Assembly: GCF_002078875.1 (NCBI RefSeq)
Contig: NC_034411.1
Location: 55,915,464-55,979,463, forward strand
Length of the DNA stretch: 64,000 nucleotides
Direction: 5' to 3'
Source of the DNA: Numida meleagris
Taxonomy: Eukaryota; Chordata; Aves; Galliformes; Numididae
Numbering within the stretch: the stretch's first letter is position 1; every line of letters begins with the position of its first letter. A program made the translations under genes and the position numbers. Of this stretch, positions 13,001-24,495 are shown piece by piece. The notes under the pieces are model-generated. The model did no database searches. It saw only the letters and a program-made list of their open reading frames with translations, and was not told where the DNA came from.

Positions 13001-16000
13001 TTTTAAGTCTGTGAGGCTGCTCCTCCCCAGTCAATGTTGGTTAAAACTGAGCAAGGGGATCAACAGCTAAGGGCTAGGGGTGGTAGAGGCACACACGTGC
13101 ACATACACAGAAAAGCAACATGTAGTGTGACTTTGTAAGCCTCTTCTTAAATGCTGACAAAAGATGGATTTTGCTGCCCAAGGCTAGAAGTCTAGCATCA
13201 GCCACAGCAAAACAGAAAAAAAAATTTCTCTAGTAAGGAGGCTACAGTAAAACAATAATTATGCTCTGTTTCTTCCCCAGTAAATAAGTAAACTAAAAAT
13301 CTGTTTGAAATTTTTAAAAAGCAAATTCAGCAAGTCTTTCAAAGAGAACATCACAAAGCTACAATGTTAGCAACACTGGTCTCAGTCAAGACAGAGCTTT
13401 TAAGAAGTTGGAGTATTTATAAACTGCCACATAAACTGATAAGTCTGTATGATTTTACGCACCATAATTGCTCTTTGCTACATCTCAGGGAACACAGAGG
13501 GGAACATGAAGCTTCCCATCAAGCTCTTTGTCAGTATAAGAGACCATTTAACAGGAAAATAAAGTAGTTAACAACCTTTAAAACAAGCTAAAAACTTTAA
13601 AGTAATGGATGTCTTTAAAAACTTCAGGAGTTAGTTCTTTATGGGAAACTCAGAATTAAAAAAAATGTTTGGAGTAAAGTCAAAATGTTATGAGCAGTGC
13701 TCTGCAGTAATGACACATATCAGCAGTATTTGTAACCAGAAGAACAATGTGATAACTTTTAATCGCAAGGGACCGGGCTTTGTGGGAAGCGCCTAATACA
13801 CAGGCATCCTTTATAGGTTTCCAGTTATGACCTATGTCTAAAAGACATTTTAATGATAACTAAAGAAAGTAGATAGATTGTCTTCCCAGAGTGTTGAAGG
13901 TCCTGCTTGTTGTCATCCGCAGCTTCTATAAAGACCAGAGATTTTCAAAGGTACTCTTCTGTCCTGCTATCAGCACGCAATACCGCAAGGATGGGACTAT
14001 CTAAGATAAAACATGCCAGAGACATGTACTCCCCAGGATTTCCTGTGGGAGTCTGACCAAAAGAAGGCAATATTAATAAATATAAATTCTGGAACATTAT
14101 TATCACCAGAACTGTGTCATGCAGTTTACCCTTGAATTCTTATAACCCCTCTAGTTTCTCAGGCAGTTCAAACATCTAACTGCAACTGGTAAGAGTGTGA
14201 GACCTCCCCACTGGGACAATTGTTTTCAATTACATTAAAGGCTCAAAGACTGTGATAGACATGCCAAAGCAAGGAGTTTTGCTTGCGGAATGTTTTAACT
14301 CTTTGAACTGATGTGGGATCTGGGAGTCCCCCTACTCCTGGCCCTTAAAAATCCTTAAAGAATAGATGCAATCTGAAAGCAGATTACTGCCAAAAAAAAA
14401 TGTAACAGCTCTCCCTTTGAGGATGCTGCTGTCTTATTTATTTTCACTTTCTTGGAAGTGGTAGTTAGAGAGAGCACAACAAAGACGTTTTTTTTCTGAA
14501 GAGGTGAATTTAAAGAAAATTCACCTATTTTTTTAGATCTTTGGAGCTATCTTTACTTTCTGTTTTCCTCATTAGGGGCATCTCTTGGCAGAGCAATGGA
14601 AATACCAGCACTTGGTAGTTGGAATATTGCTCTTAGAAGGAAAAAGAAATAGAGAGTAAAATAAAACACTTTGAAAATGCTGATCTTGCAGATTTTTTTG
14701 GTCAAAGCCTGGCGGATCGTGCAAAGTGGCGTTTATCATTCTGATTACTGGAACCTATAGGACATCTTCTCTCCAAGGTTTGTTTTTCAGAATTTTCTCT
14801 AAATCCTTCCTATTACACAACAATTTGGGCACTCTCTGCTGCTGCAGACTAACAGGTCCATCCAATTGATTGTTGTTTTGGAAACTCAAGAACTCAAAAA
14901 AACATTTGGTTCCATACCAGTCCTTCCTTATAGTAATTTTTATTAACGTATGGGCAATGGCAGTATTGCAATCTTGCATGCTTTGGGATGGTTGCCACTG
15001 GCTACTCTATCTCCTTTTCCTTTCTAATTCACAACAAATAACAAAAACAAAAAGAACTAGTTTGCATCAAGTCATGCTAACTCAGTGGAACAGTAGCTTC
15101 TAGACTGGAAACATAGCTTAAAAGACAGCTGTGAGTGGGTGGATCACACTCTAATATTGTATCTCAGCTTTGTTGAAAATAACTTTCTTCATCATTTCCT
15201 AGGAAAGGACTGATTAAATCTCTGCACAAGTATATTTGCAACATTTTTTGTCCTGCTCATTCCAAATGGAAAACTAGAGCCTGGCTTTCAGGCGGTATGA
15301 TAGTTTCATTGTTCAAATTGGACCATGCTGTTCTTTTTGATGAAATGAGCAGTGGAAAGCAACTAAAAGCTTAGCTGTAAATACAATATACATAAATGCT
15401 TTCAGAAGGGAGCTTTCATGATTTTTGCTTTCACAAAGATCATATGAACTTTATAAAACATAAACAATACCTCATAATGAGACACTGTTATTTCAAAGTT
15501 GACATCACATCTGACTCAAAGCGTGACTTTTTGATTGGGATTAGATTTAGTTTATTTGGAGGTTTTAGTATAACTCCTTAGTTATCTAGGACACAAGATA
15601 AACATAACAAACATAACATTTATCTTACAACTAAAATGCTGATAAGTATAATTTAGATAGTTAAGAAATATCTTTCTCTGTTTCTTTAATTCTTTGTATT
15701 ATATATTTGAAAGCATTTTGTGTATAGAAAAGTCACTGTTACACACATTAGGATGATCAGCTCATCCTCTTATTGTTTACACGGGTTTTTATACAGTGGA
15801 AAAAGAAAAAAAAAAAGGACAAATGTAAAAATACAAACCCACATGCTCCAGAACCAGCAACTCATGACCTATACCAGATAAACATATTTCTGCATTGACT
15901 AGCTTTCAGAATAATTTTAGAACATTTCCACCTACTTGGTTTAGAACAGTGCTGGAAATAATGCCTGGTCTAAGTTATTCCGATGGTTAAACATATACCA

Positions 16001-17865
16001 GTTACCAAACAGGAATTGTTAATTAGAGCTCAGTCCAGTCAGTAGCTCTGGCTATCTTATTAATTTCCTGGTTTCCAATCTGGATTTACTTTGCAAGGAA
16101 GGGGAATTGTTGCGGTGGGCAAAAATGACCTTTCATAACCCCCAAGTTGGGCACATGAATGAAACTTTGCACAATGAGGATCTCAAATGAACACCCCCAG
16201 GACCAAGACTATATTTCTGGATTTGTTCAATGCTTGTTAAATTATGTTATAGGATCCTAACACTATCAAAATGCAAAAACAAAAACAAAAAAATAATAGT
16301 AAAACCCAGAAAAATTTGCTGCCCAAGTTGGGATATCATTATCCCAAGTTACTTTCGAGTATGCAGTGATGGTAGTAAAGATTTTCAAATTCTGTATCGT
16401 CCTGCATTTTCCCTTCATAGTCTAGGACTGGTTTTAATACTTGCATCCCAGGAAAACACACACCTCACCTTATCTAATTACTCAATTGTTATACTCATAA
16501 AATACAGGTATCAAATGTACTTGCTATAGCATTTGCTACTGAATTACTATTAAAATTCTTACAAAGAAAGAATCGTATTAAAGAGGTCAGTGCTTTAAAC
16601 CAATATGTGAAATACTTCCTTCCCTGTCCTTTGGCTAAGACAGGCTACAATACAACTAAAACTTCTAAAATCCAGGGTTTCTACAATCAGTTGTTTACAC
16701 ATCTCCTCCCAGGAAAGAGCCTGGCTGGACCTAGATTTCCTAGTGAGCTCTCAGACGAAAAGCTCTGAACTTCATTGTCCAAGTATATTCTAATAGCTTT
16801 TTATAATTAGTTTCTACTTGTTAAATCTGAAATACATAGAAAAGAAGGCAGCAATTTGTAAGCAAATAAGTAGCACATTGAGACTAACAAACTGAATTCA
16901 TGATAACCTCAAGTAGCTAAATCTGCAATTAAGTTCTTATCTTTCTGATGGAATCAACCTGTCTGCAAACAGTGGCTAGCTCAGCACCCAGCTCTCATGC
17001 CTGTGGTTCAGACCTGATAAGATTTACTCATTTTTTCTTCCTATGCATGCTGAAGTACAAAGGAAAATATCCTGTACTTACACTGCATTTAGAAAAAAAA
17101 GAAAATTCAAATATGACAGCCTGTAGCAATCCATGAATCTCTGCCCTTTTGCTATATATGCTGGAGCGTGGAACCAGACAAAGAGGGGTTAAAAAGTAGT
17201 GGCAGAGATGCAGCTGGGCCATGTTACACTAAAAGGAACAGCTTATGGGCAAAAAGGAGGATTAGAAAATGGAAGTAGATGAACCTGGATTGAGAGCTGC
17301 CAGAGCAAGTCAGGAGTTTTGTTTAGGGGTTCTTATTTAGGATTTTATAGGGACTTAGATGGTAGAGAGAATTTGTTTGTTGGTTCCTCTCAATGCTAGG
17401 GGTTTTTTTTATGGTTTTAAATTCCAATATCTGTAAGGGTTAGTACTGCAAAGATAAATTAGCAAGTGTATATTTAGTTGCATAACTATGAAGTTAAATC
17501 TAAGTAGGATTTCCTGGGTCACAGGTGTAACTGATATTAGGGCAGTCTGGTGTAGAAGGATTATAGTAGTGGGGGACTGATATCCACCAGAAATGTGGTA
17601 GAAAAAGAAAAGAGAAGATAGCAAGGAAAGGTCTTCAGAGCTGTGCTTAGAGAAAGTTCTAGCTCTTACTCTCTTTTCAGCATCCTTTCTTATGTCACTG
17701 AGAAATCTGACAAGGTCTTAACATCATTCAAGTAACAATCTCTTTCAGTACCAAACTGCCTCTGAACCTTTTAGAGTGAAAACTTAGTGAGCAATTAAAT
17801 TTAATAATCATTTGGTTAGTAGGTCTGTGTCAAGGTAGAAGCATGCTGGGAACAGCAAGTTTTAT
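13001..17865. other. Noncoding stretch, no gene seen
   Basis: AT-rich DNA with open frames no longer than about 100 codons and no recognisable family. No transposon recognised. Confidence 0.6.
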
Positions 17866-17925
17866 ATAACTATATATATATATAACTATGAAGAAAATAT
17901 ATATATAACTATGAAGAAAATTATG
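17866..17925. repeat. (TA)n with 23-bp tandem duplication
   Basis: A TA-rich stretch contains TATATAACTATGAAGAAAA at 17879-17897 and again, identical, at 17902-17920, an offset of 23 bp. This looks like replication slippage in TA-rich DNA. Confidence 0.85.
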
Positions 17926-17998
17926 ACGAAGGCATGGGCTGTGATGATTACATTGTAGATTTGGTCGTCTCCTAGAAGGGTTCCTTCTGGGATATATA

Positions 17999-18000
17999 GG

Positions 18001-18033
<33 letters not shown>

Positions 18034-18047
18034 TTGGGGGGGGGGGG
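17999..18047. repeat. (AT)n - T20 - G12 homopolymer stack
   Basis: An AT dinucleotide run is followed directly by 20 T (18016-18035) and then 12 G (18036-18047), with a further G-rich CAGCCGGGGG just after. Long adjacent homopolymers of this kind are prone to sequencing length errors, so the exact run lengths are uncertain. Confidence 0.9.
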
Positions 18048-20496
18048 CAGCCGGGGGAAGTAGGTAAGGTAGAGGGAGAGAAATGGTGAGAAAGTTTCCT
18101 TTGTATATACCCTTGTGTTCTGGTGCAGCTATGATCATTCTTCCAAGTATGAACTGTTTGGTTTGCTGAAACCCAGAGCTTTTGAGGAACATCTGTACTG
18201 TAACTTAATGGTAATGCTCTTGACCTGGTTGGATACAGGTGAGCTCAGGCCCTTCCAGCTGCTCTCAAGGGAACAAGTAGCAGCTTCTGTGCATGCGTTT
18301 CTTCTCAAGTGGCCTTTGGAGCTCATGTCAAGCTTTATGTTGTCACAGCCATTTATTCTGGGTCTCTGTGCTGGGCTGACGGTTACAGACAGTGTACCAC
18401 CTTGCATGAGCAGCACATTTCTCTTAACCTAAATCTTGGTTTGTGGATCTAACTAGATTTAGTGGCTAGACTTGCTGTCCACCTGAAGATGGTACAGTGG
18501 AGGTGCCTGGCTACAGCATCCTTGTCCATCCTACTGGCCCTCTGTTTTAAAATATTGCTGTGTAGCTGTTGGCTCAGCTATGACTTATTTCAAAGATGGG
18601 ACCAGAGTTTCTGGTCCAAGGCATGCATCTGTTTCAGAATCCTTAAATAAAAAAGCTTCAGACCAGGTGGAGTTTTTCTCCATCCTGTCGTACCACAAAG
18701 AGACAGAGCACTCTCTCCATTCTTGCCAAGATTAATCTCTGCTTCAGAGTAGGATTCATAATGCCTTATCTCCTAGAGTTTCTGACCATGCCTGTGCAGG
18801 TAGATAAACAGTGCATGACCCCATTGCTTGGATTTGTGGCCAACACCTTGCACTGAGTGCTGAACCCTCTTACCCTCCAAACAGGGTAGCTGGGAGTGCT
18901 CTCTGATGTGCTGAAATCCAAGTGATCTCCAAGAAGAGAGGGTAATTCAGCTGTGCCAGCCCCCCCAGAATGGCCAGGAACAGCCCTAACAGCAGCTTGG
19001 GTGATCAGTCTCAGGTGCAGGAACAACCGCTGGCACAGATCTGCTGATATAGATATAGCTACATAATTGAGGACACAGACTGTGGAGCTGCTATCAGCTT
19101 CATAACCTGGCATAGATTGATTTGTAACTCAAATGTGCAACTTCTGTGTAAATGAGGCTGGCTTGCTTTAGCCTTTTACTTGCAGCAGAAGTGGTGTCTT
19201 CCACTACACTAAGCTTTTTGATTTTGGGTCTATGAATGCTAGCACTGGCAATATCATTGGAATGGGGGGCACTGAGACAGACCATGCATCCATAGGCAGC
19301 TACCTGCTTGTGGCATGCTAATGTGGACAGTCGCAGCTGTTGAATGTCCTGGACTCATGTGCCCTGGATTATTACACAGTTTGGGAGAGGTCAGAATAAT
19401 GAACCTGTGCTTTAAATCCATCTGGAGTTTATAACCAAATTCCCTCTTACTCTGATAACTAGGTGTTTATTATAGTCCTAATAGACCTCCTGTACTGTGG
19501 CTTCCTCCTGCAAGACCACTAGGCTACATAACAGTGCTAGCAGGGGGATGTTGTCCTCCTCTACCTCTGTTACTCTTAGTCATTCTTCAGCTCACTCTTT
19601 GGGACTGCACTTACCATTTTCCCACAGGACAGAATTTAATTGCTCCTTGACTGACCTTCTGCCTTGTCCCAACATCTTTGCCCCTGAGGTCATTTCACCA
19701 ATTCATTATTCTCAAAGAAGGAGGAAAAAAATCCCCTCCTAATGTCTAAGCTTCTCTTCCTATTATTTCAAAGTTGATTAAAAGAGAATGATTTAGAGTT
19801 ATTAACTGCCACCTTTTAAATATCAGGTAGCAAAGCATTCCCTGAAAATATAGGCTTGAGAACCCCCCATCCTTCTGTGCTGAGAAACTCTAGCTTTTAC
19901 ACCCAGGAATAGGAGAAACTCGATTTGTAACAGCGACTTAAATATCATGCTGGGTCATTAAGCATTATTGTCTTCCACACTGCATCATTTACTTTGAAAA
20001 TGGTGGAAGAGTCAAATCAGATCTGTGCTCTCTCTAAGAAAATAGCAACATTTTGTGAGACACCACACTCCTGAAGGTTCAGAACTGTTAGTCTATCATG
20101 CAGATTGCTGATGCTTATAGCACTCTACTATAAGGTGATTGTGGCCTGTGCTCTAAGAACGTGTATTAACCAGCCATGAGGGGAAAAAAGAAATAGTCCT
20201 GGATAAAGAATCATTTAATCATTTCCACATGAGTGCTCCTCCATAAAGCCACAGGGTCACCTACCTTCCCTTCTCATGCACTCCTCTCCTGTCCCCTGGC
20301 TTTGGGCTTGGGAAGGAGCTATACTGGCATGGTGTTGCAGTATCTCATTAACCCTTCATAAGACATTTGTAAAATAAGCATGTAACACGAACCAGGACCA
20401 GAGCAAACCGCCTAAAACATTAATGTATTTTATATGCAATCTCTTTTTTGTGCAGCACTGCTGTTCATTTGATTGGTGGTCTGGCATCAACTGTTT
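18048..20496. other. Noncoding stretch, moderately GC-richer, no gene seen
   Basis: The patch 18100-19330 is less AT-rich than its neighbours and holds open frames of 93-115 codons on both strands (for example 18766-19113 minus and 18115-18432 plus). They match no family I recognise. It may be an old, unidentified transposon or ERV remnant, but I cannot show this from the sequence. Confidence 0.5.
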
Positions 20497-20537
20497 TTTT
20501 GTTGTTGTTGTTGATTGTTTGTTTGTTTGTTTTGTTT
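20491..20537. repeat. T/G-rich low complexity: (GTT)n and (GTTT)n
   Basis: A T run is followed by GTT units and then GTTT units. Simple low-complexity DNA that also produces the spurious frame around 20423-20662. Confidence 0.85.
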
Positions 20538-20540
20538 TAT

Positions 20541-23500
20541 TGAATTTTCTTTCCAACTTTGCTCATTTGTGCAGCTTTCCCTTTACAAGTTCATCACTCA
20601 TCAGAAGTTTCAAGGCAATATTTGTAAAAAGTCTTCAAAATAATGATGAATTACTAAAATGAGGATTGAAAAATAAATAAATCTAGTAACTATTCATCAA
20701 AATTACAAATGAGAAGTGTATTTCCTCTAGCTAATACATAGAACACTTCACCCTGGCATAGATAAATCACGAATTAGCCAGAGGGTTAGTTAAGGCTTCC
20801 AGTTTCTATTAGGTCAGCTTACTGAGGCTGGTCTTCTGAAGAAAGGACGTAGAGGTTATTTCTTTTTTAAATGATAAGTGAAATTGAGGGTGAAAGTAGT
20901 TATAGAAAAACTGTGTTTTTTACTGTCCTATAGTGAGAGAGGATCTGAAACTGTTCAGTGGTCTCTTTCTTTGGTGCAAACAGAAGATCCAGCAAAGGAG
21001 AAAGGAAGGAAGATTCCTCTCAAGTGCAGGGCTACAATTCATAAGAAAAACAGCTTCCTGTGCACACGTGAGTGGGGTAGAGATTTACACTAAAACAAAC
21101 AACAAAGTAGGGTCTTGCACTGGATGTACTGACAAGGCTGCAGACACTGGCTTTAAAATGTTTCATCCTGAGTATCCAGTGTCTCCCAAAAGGACGTGCA
21201 GTAGGAGGAAGTGTTGAGGTTAAGAATTCAGCAAGATTGGACAGATAGTCTAAAGGCTTGGGCAGAGGATCTGAAATTCATTATGAAAGCATATCCCATG
21301 GGTCACCCCAAACATCCTACAAACACTGCTGCAGTTCGGAACTGCAGGAATGACTGTTGAATCAAGAGATGTCTCCTCCTCTGTGCACGTGTATGATGAG
21401 GGATAAAAAAGGAGATAATTACAGGTATTCTCTAAAGGGGTTAGAAACATACGTTGCTTCTATTTTTTAAGTATCTCCAAACTAGTAAATGCGATCAGAC
21501 TTTCAAATACAATGAGTGTTCCTTGTGTAAGAACTCCTTTCAGCCAACCCCAAGAATATCTCTTAAGTTGAATAACCAAAATACGTCAAATTTCTACCCA
21601 TTTCTTAATAATCGAACAGAAATACGCACTTACACACATGTACATTGATACCCTAAATGACTAGCAGTGAGGAAAAATACAAGAATACAGTGAAATAGAA
21701 AACCCATAGTGAAAAAAAGTTTTAGGCTGATGATGCAAAAATAAAAGTGAAACAATTTTGCATTTCAGTAAATGCTTTGATTAACACAACTGAACCTGTT
21801 TAGAAGGATTTGAGGAGTGACTCAGTGAAAAATAAATTAACTGCCTTAAGATCTTACAGTAAGGTTACCCAGCACTGGAAGCAGATGTTGTCTTGAGCAA
21901 CAGAGATTGGGTGCAAATCCAGCAATGAGCACACATGATGTACTTGATTTTGAACACCTGTCTCAGATTTCTTTCAAAGAGTTTAGGGTCTTCCTCATGA
22001 CATGGCTTGGGATGTTTTTAATTTACATTACCATGTTATGAGTTTAAAAAGGCAATTACGCCTCAGTGCTGTGGTGGCATAGGAAATATCAATGAAAGCA
22101 AAGTATTCAAAAAAAATGAAATGACTATTCTGTACTCTGTGTTGCATATAGGCTTCAGATCACCTGAGCTTTATTCCTGCAGATGCTTTTCACAAGAATC
22201 ATAGAGTACAAGGGTACATATGAGAGTAACCCTGCTGAATACACTGGAATAGCTGCTGAACATAGTGCAAGATGTTAGGTATGTTAACTTGTAGGACTTG
22301 GGTCTAATGTCAGAGAGCCCTTCTGCAGTCACAAACTTGAAAAACTAGTGGAAAATATCTTCATATCACATTTGCCCAGGTTTGTGAATTGCAAGCCACT
22401 TTGATTGTTTCTCTTGCAACAGCCTGCCAATTTGTTGTCATTCTTATAAAGACTTTTCATCTGAAAGTTAAGTTTTGCAAGTACAAGATGTGGGAGCTAA
22501 GATGATATATTGAGGCATATAAGTAATCAGGAAAAAATGCAGTTCAGCCCATGTATTCTTGGGAAATATGTATAAATATTTACAAATTATAGAGTTAAAT
22601 CCAACTCATTTTGTAAATGAAGGGATATTCTGCCTTTTTTTTTTTATGGGAAACATCAAAATCCAGGAAGCATGAGAGAAAAAGACATGAAATCTTTTCC
22701 AAGAGACATTCATAAACTCTCATAAAATCAAACATCATGCAGACTTCAACCTTTTTCCTATTTTCATTGTGTGCACGCCTACACATCTGTGCGTTTGTGG
22801 AAGCAACTTTCATACAAGGACTTTTTTTTTTTTGCATTTACCAGTTACTTTGTAAACAACTTAAAGAGATTGGTGAGGGACTGCTCTGTAGAAATGATAG
22901 CACATCTGCAGCACAGGCAGTAAAAGTCAACAATTAATTAATTGTTAAGGGCTCCGTTCATGCAAACGTTTGGCTCTGCCGTTCCTGCATGATTCATGGT
23001 TTGTGATCCCTGGTTCCCAGAGAACTCAGTCTGGTCCTCCATTTCAACCCTTCCCCTGCTCCCCATTTCACCCTTCCCTGCCCACACCCAGTTGCAGAAA
23101 GGCTGAGCCACGTTCCTGATAGAATAACAATGCTTTATGGCAAACAGCTCACCCGTGTATCATGCAACCCCTCTGAGCACATTCAGGGAACATGGGCAAT
23201 GCTTTGCTGAAGCCTATCAGATAGCCTTCCTTGACTGGTGCCAGTAATTGACTGATAGGGGAATCCTTACAAAACAAACAAGACACACACAGAAGCATAT
23301 GCAATCATCTCATGTGTATCTGGATTTTCATAGATTAGACTTTAAGCCCCTAGTGTAAAACAGTGGCTTGCAGTTGTAAAAAGTGGATTTTATATCAACC
23401 TGTATGAAGTTTCCTCTGGCAGCCTGGGAGGTATGGTATATCCAGTTTAATTTGAAGCTCCAGATAAGAAATGGTGCAGTGCTTTGCTACAGTTGCCACT

Positions 23501-24086
23501 CAGAGCAAGACCTACTGTCTCCCATTGTAAATAGGATCAGCGCATTTACAGTGAGCTAAATTTATAGTACACGTAGATGAGAATTTGTAGTTCCTAGGTA
23601 ACTTCTTGGGGAAAGATGTTTCTTAAGTAATAGGTTGCCAAAAATCGCAGCAACACTCGCTGGAGTTAAAACACTTTTTACTCATTATTATTTTTATTCT
23701 TACTAACTCACAAAGCTTCCTTTGAGTACAATAGCAGAACATTAAAAGCATCTAGCAAAGTTACAAAGTGCCTACCAGTGAATATTTAAAGTAGTCACTG
23801 AAGAAACAAAATGTAAAACCATAAACAAGCCTTGAACAAACAAGAAATAATCAGTGCATGATGATAAAGGGAACCAAAACATCTCTGGCATCTCAGCCAG
23901 AAAACTTCTACAGATGTGTTCTGATGTATGATAAGAAGAAATAACATCTTGTAGTCACAGATCCTCAGTGAAGACTCTGCCTTCCATTCTTGTTAAGTCA
24001 GTTGGAGGGACAGAGAGTTTTTCCTCCCCCTGTTGATCTCAACAGCCCTCCTAGTGAATTATTTTTTTTTTCCCTTCCCCCCCCAA
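20541..24086. other. Noncoding stretch, no gene seen
   Basis: No gene, RNA or transposon supported. Open frames are under 95 codons. Short T runs occur near 22627-22646 and 22821-22833. Confidence 0.6.
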
Positions 24087-24495
24087 TTTTTTTCTTTCTT
24101 TCTCTCTCTCTCCTTCCTCTCTTCCTCCCTTCCTCCCTTCCTCCCTTCCTCCCTTCCTTCCTTCCTCCCTTCCTCCCTTCCTCCCTTCCTTCCTCCCTTC
24201 CTTCCTCCCTTCCTTCCTCCCTTTCTTCCTTCCTTCCTTCCTTCCTTCCTTCCTTCCTTCCTTCCTTCCTTCCTTCCTTCCTTCCTTCCTTCCTTCNNNN
24301 NNNNNNCCTTCCTCCCTTCCTCCCTTCCTCCCTTCCTCCCTTCCTCCCTTCCTCCCTTCCTCCCTTCCTCCCTTCCTCCCTTCCTCCCTCCCTTCCTCCC
24401 TTCCTCCCTTCCTCCCTTCCTCCCTCCCTTCCTCCCTTCCTCCCTTCCTTCCCTTCCTTCCCTTCCTCCCTTCCTTCCCTTCCTTCCTTCCTTCC
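24087..24495. repeat. Pure homopyrimidine tract, (TTCC)n core with (TTCCTCCC)n flanks
   Basis: Every sequenced base from 24087 to 24495 on the plus strand is C or T. The outer parts are built from TTCCTCCC-type octamers. The inner part (about 24227-24296) is uniform TTCC. A 10-N assembly gap (24297-24306) interrupts the core, so the true length is unknown. Poly-LPPF/SFLP frames on one strand and EGRK/GGRE frames on the other are artefacts of the repeat. Such tracts can form triplex (H-DNA) structures; that is known for the class and not shown here. Confidence 0.95.
24297..24306. other. Assembly gap (10 N)
   Basis: Ten N within the TTCC core. A round number such as 10 is likely a placeholder and not a measured length. 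Confidence 0.97.

Noticed and set aside
18766..19285. Two adjacent minus-strand frames (115 and 61 codons) considered as an ERV or transposase remnant
   Set aside because: No diagnostic motif (protease, reverse transcriptase, integrase or transposase) is visible in either.
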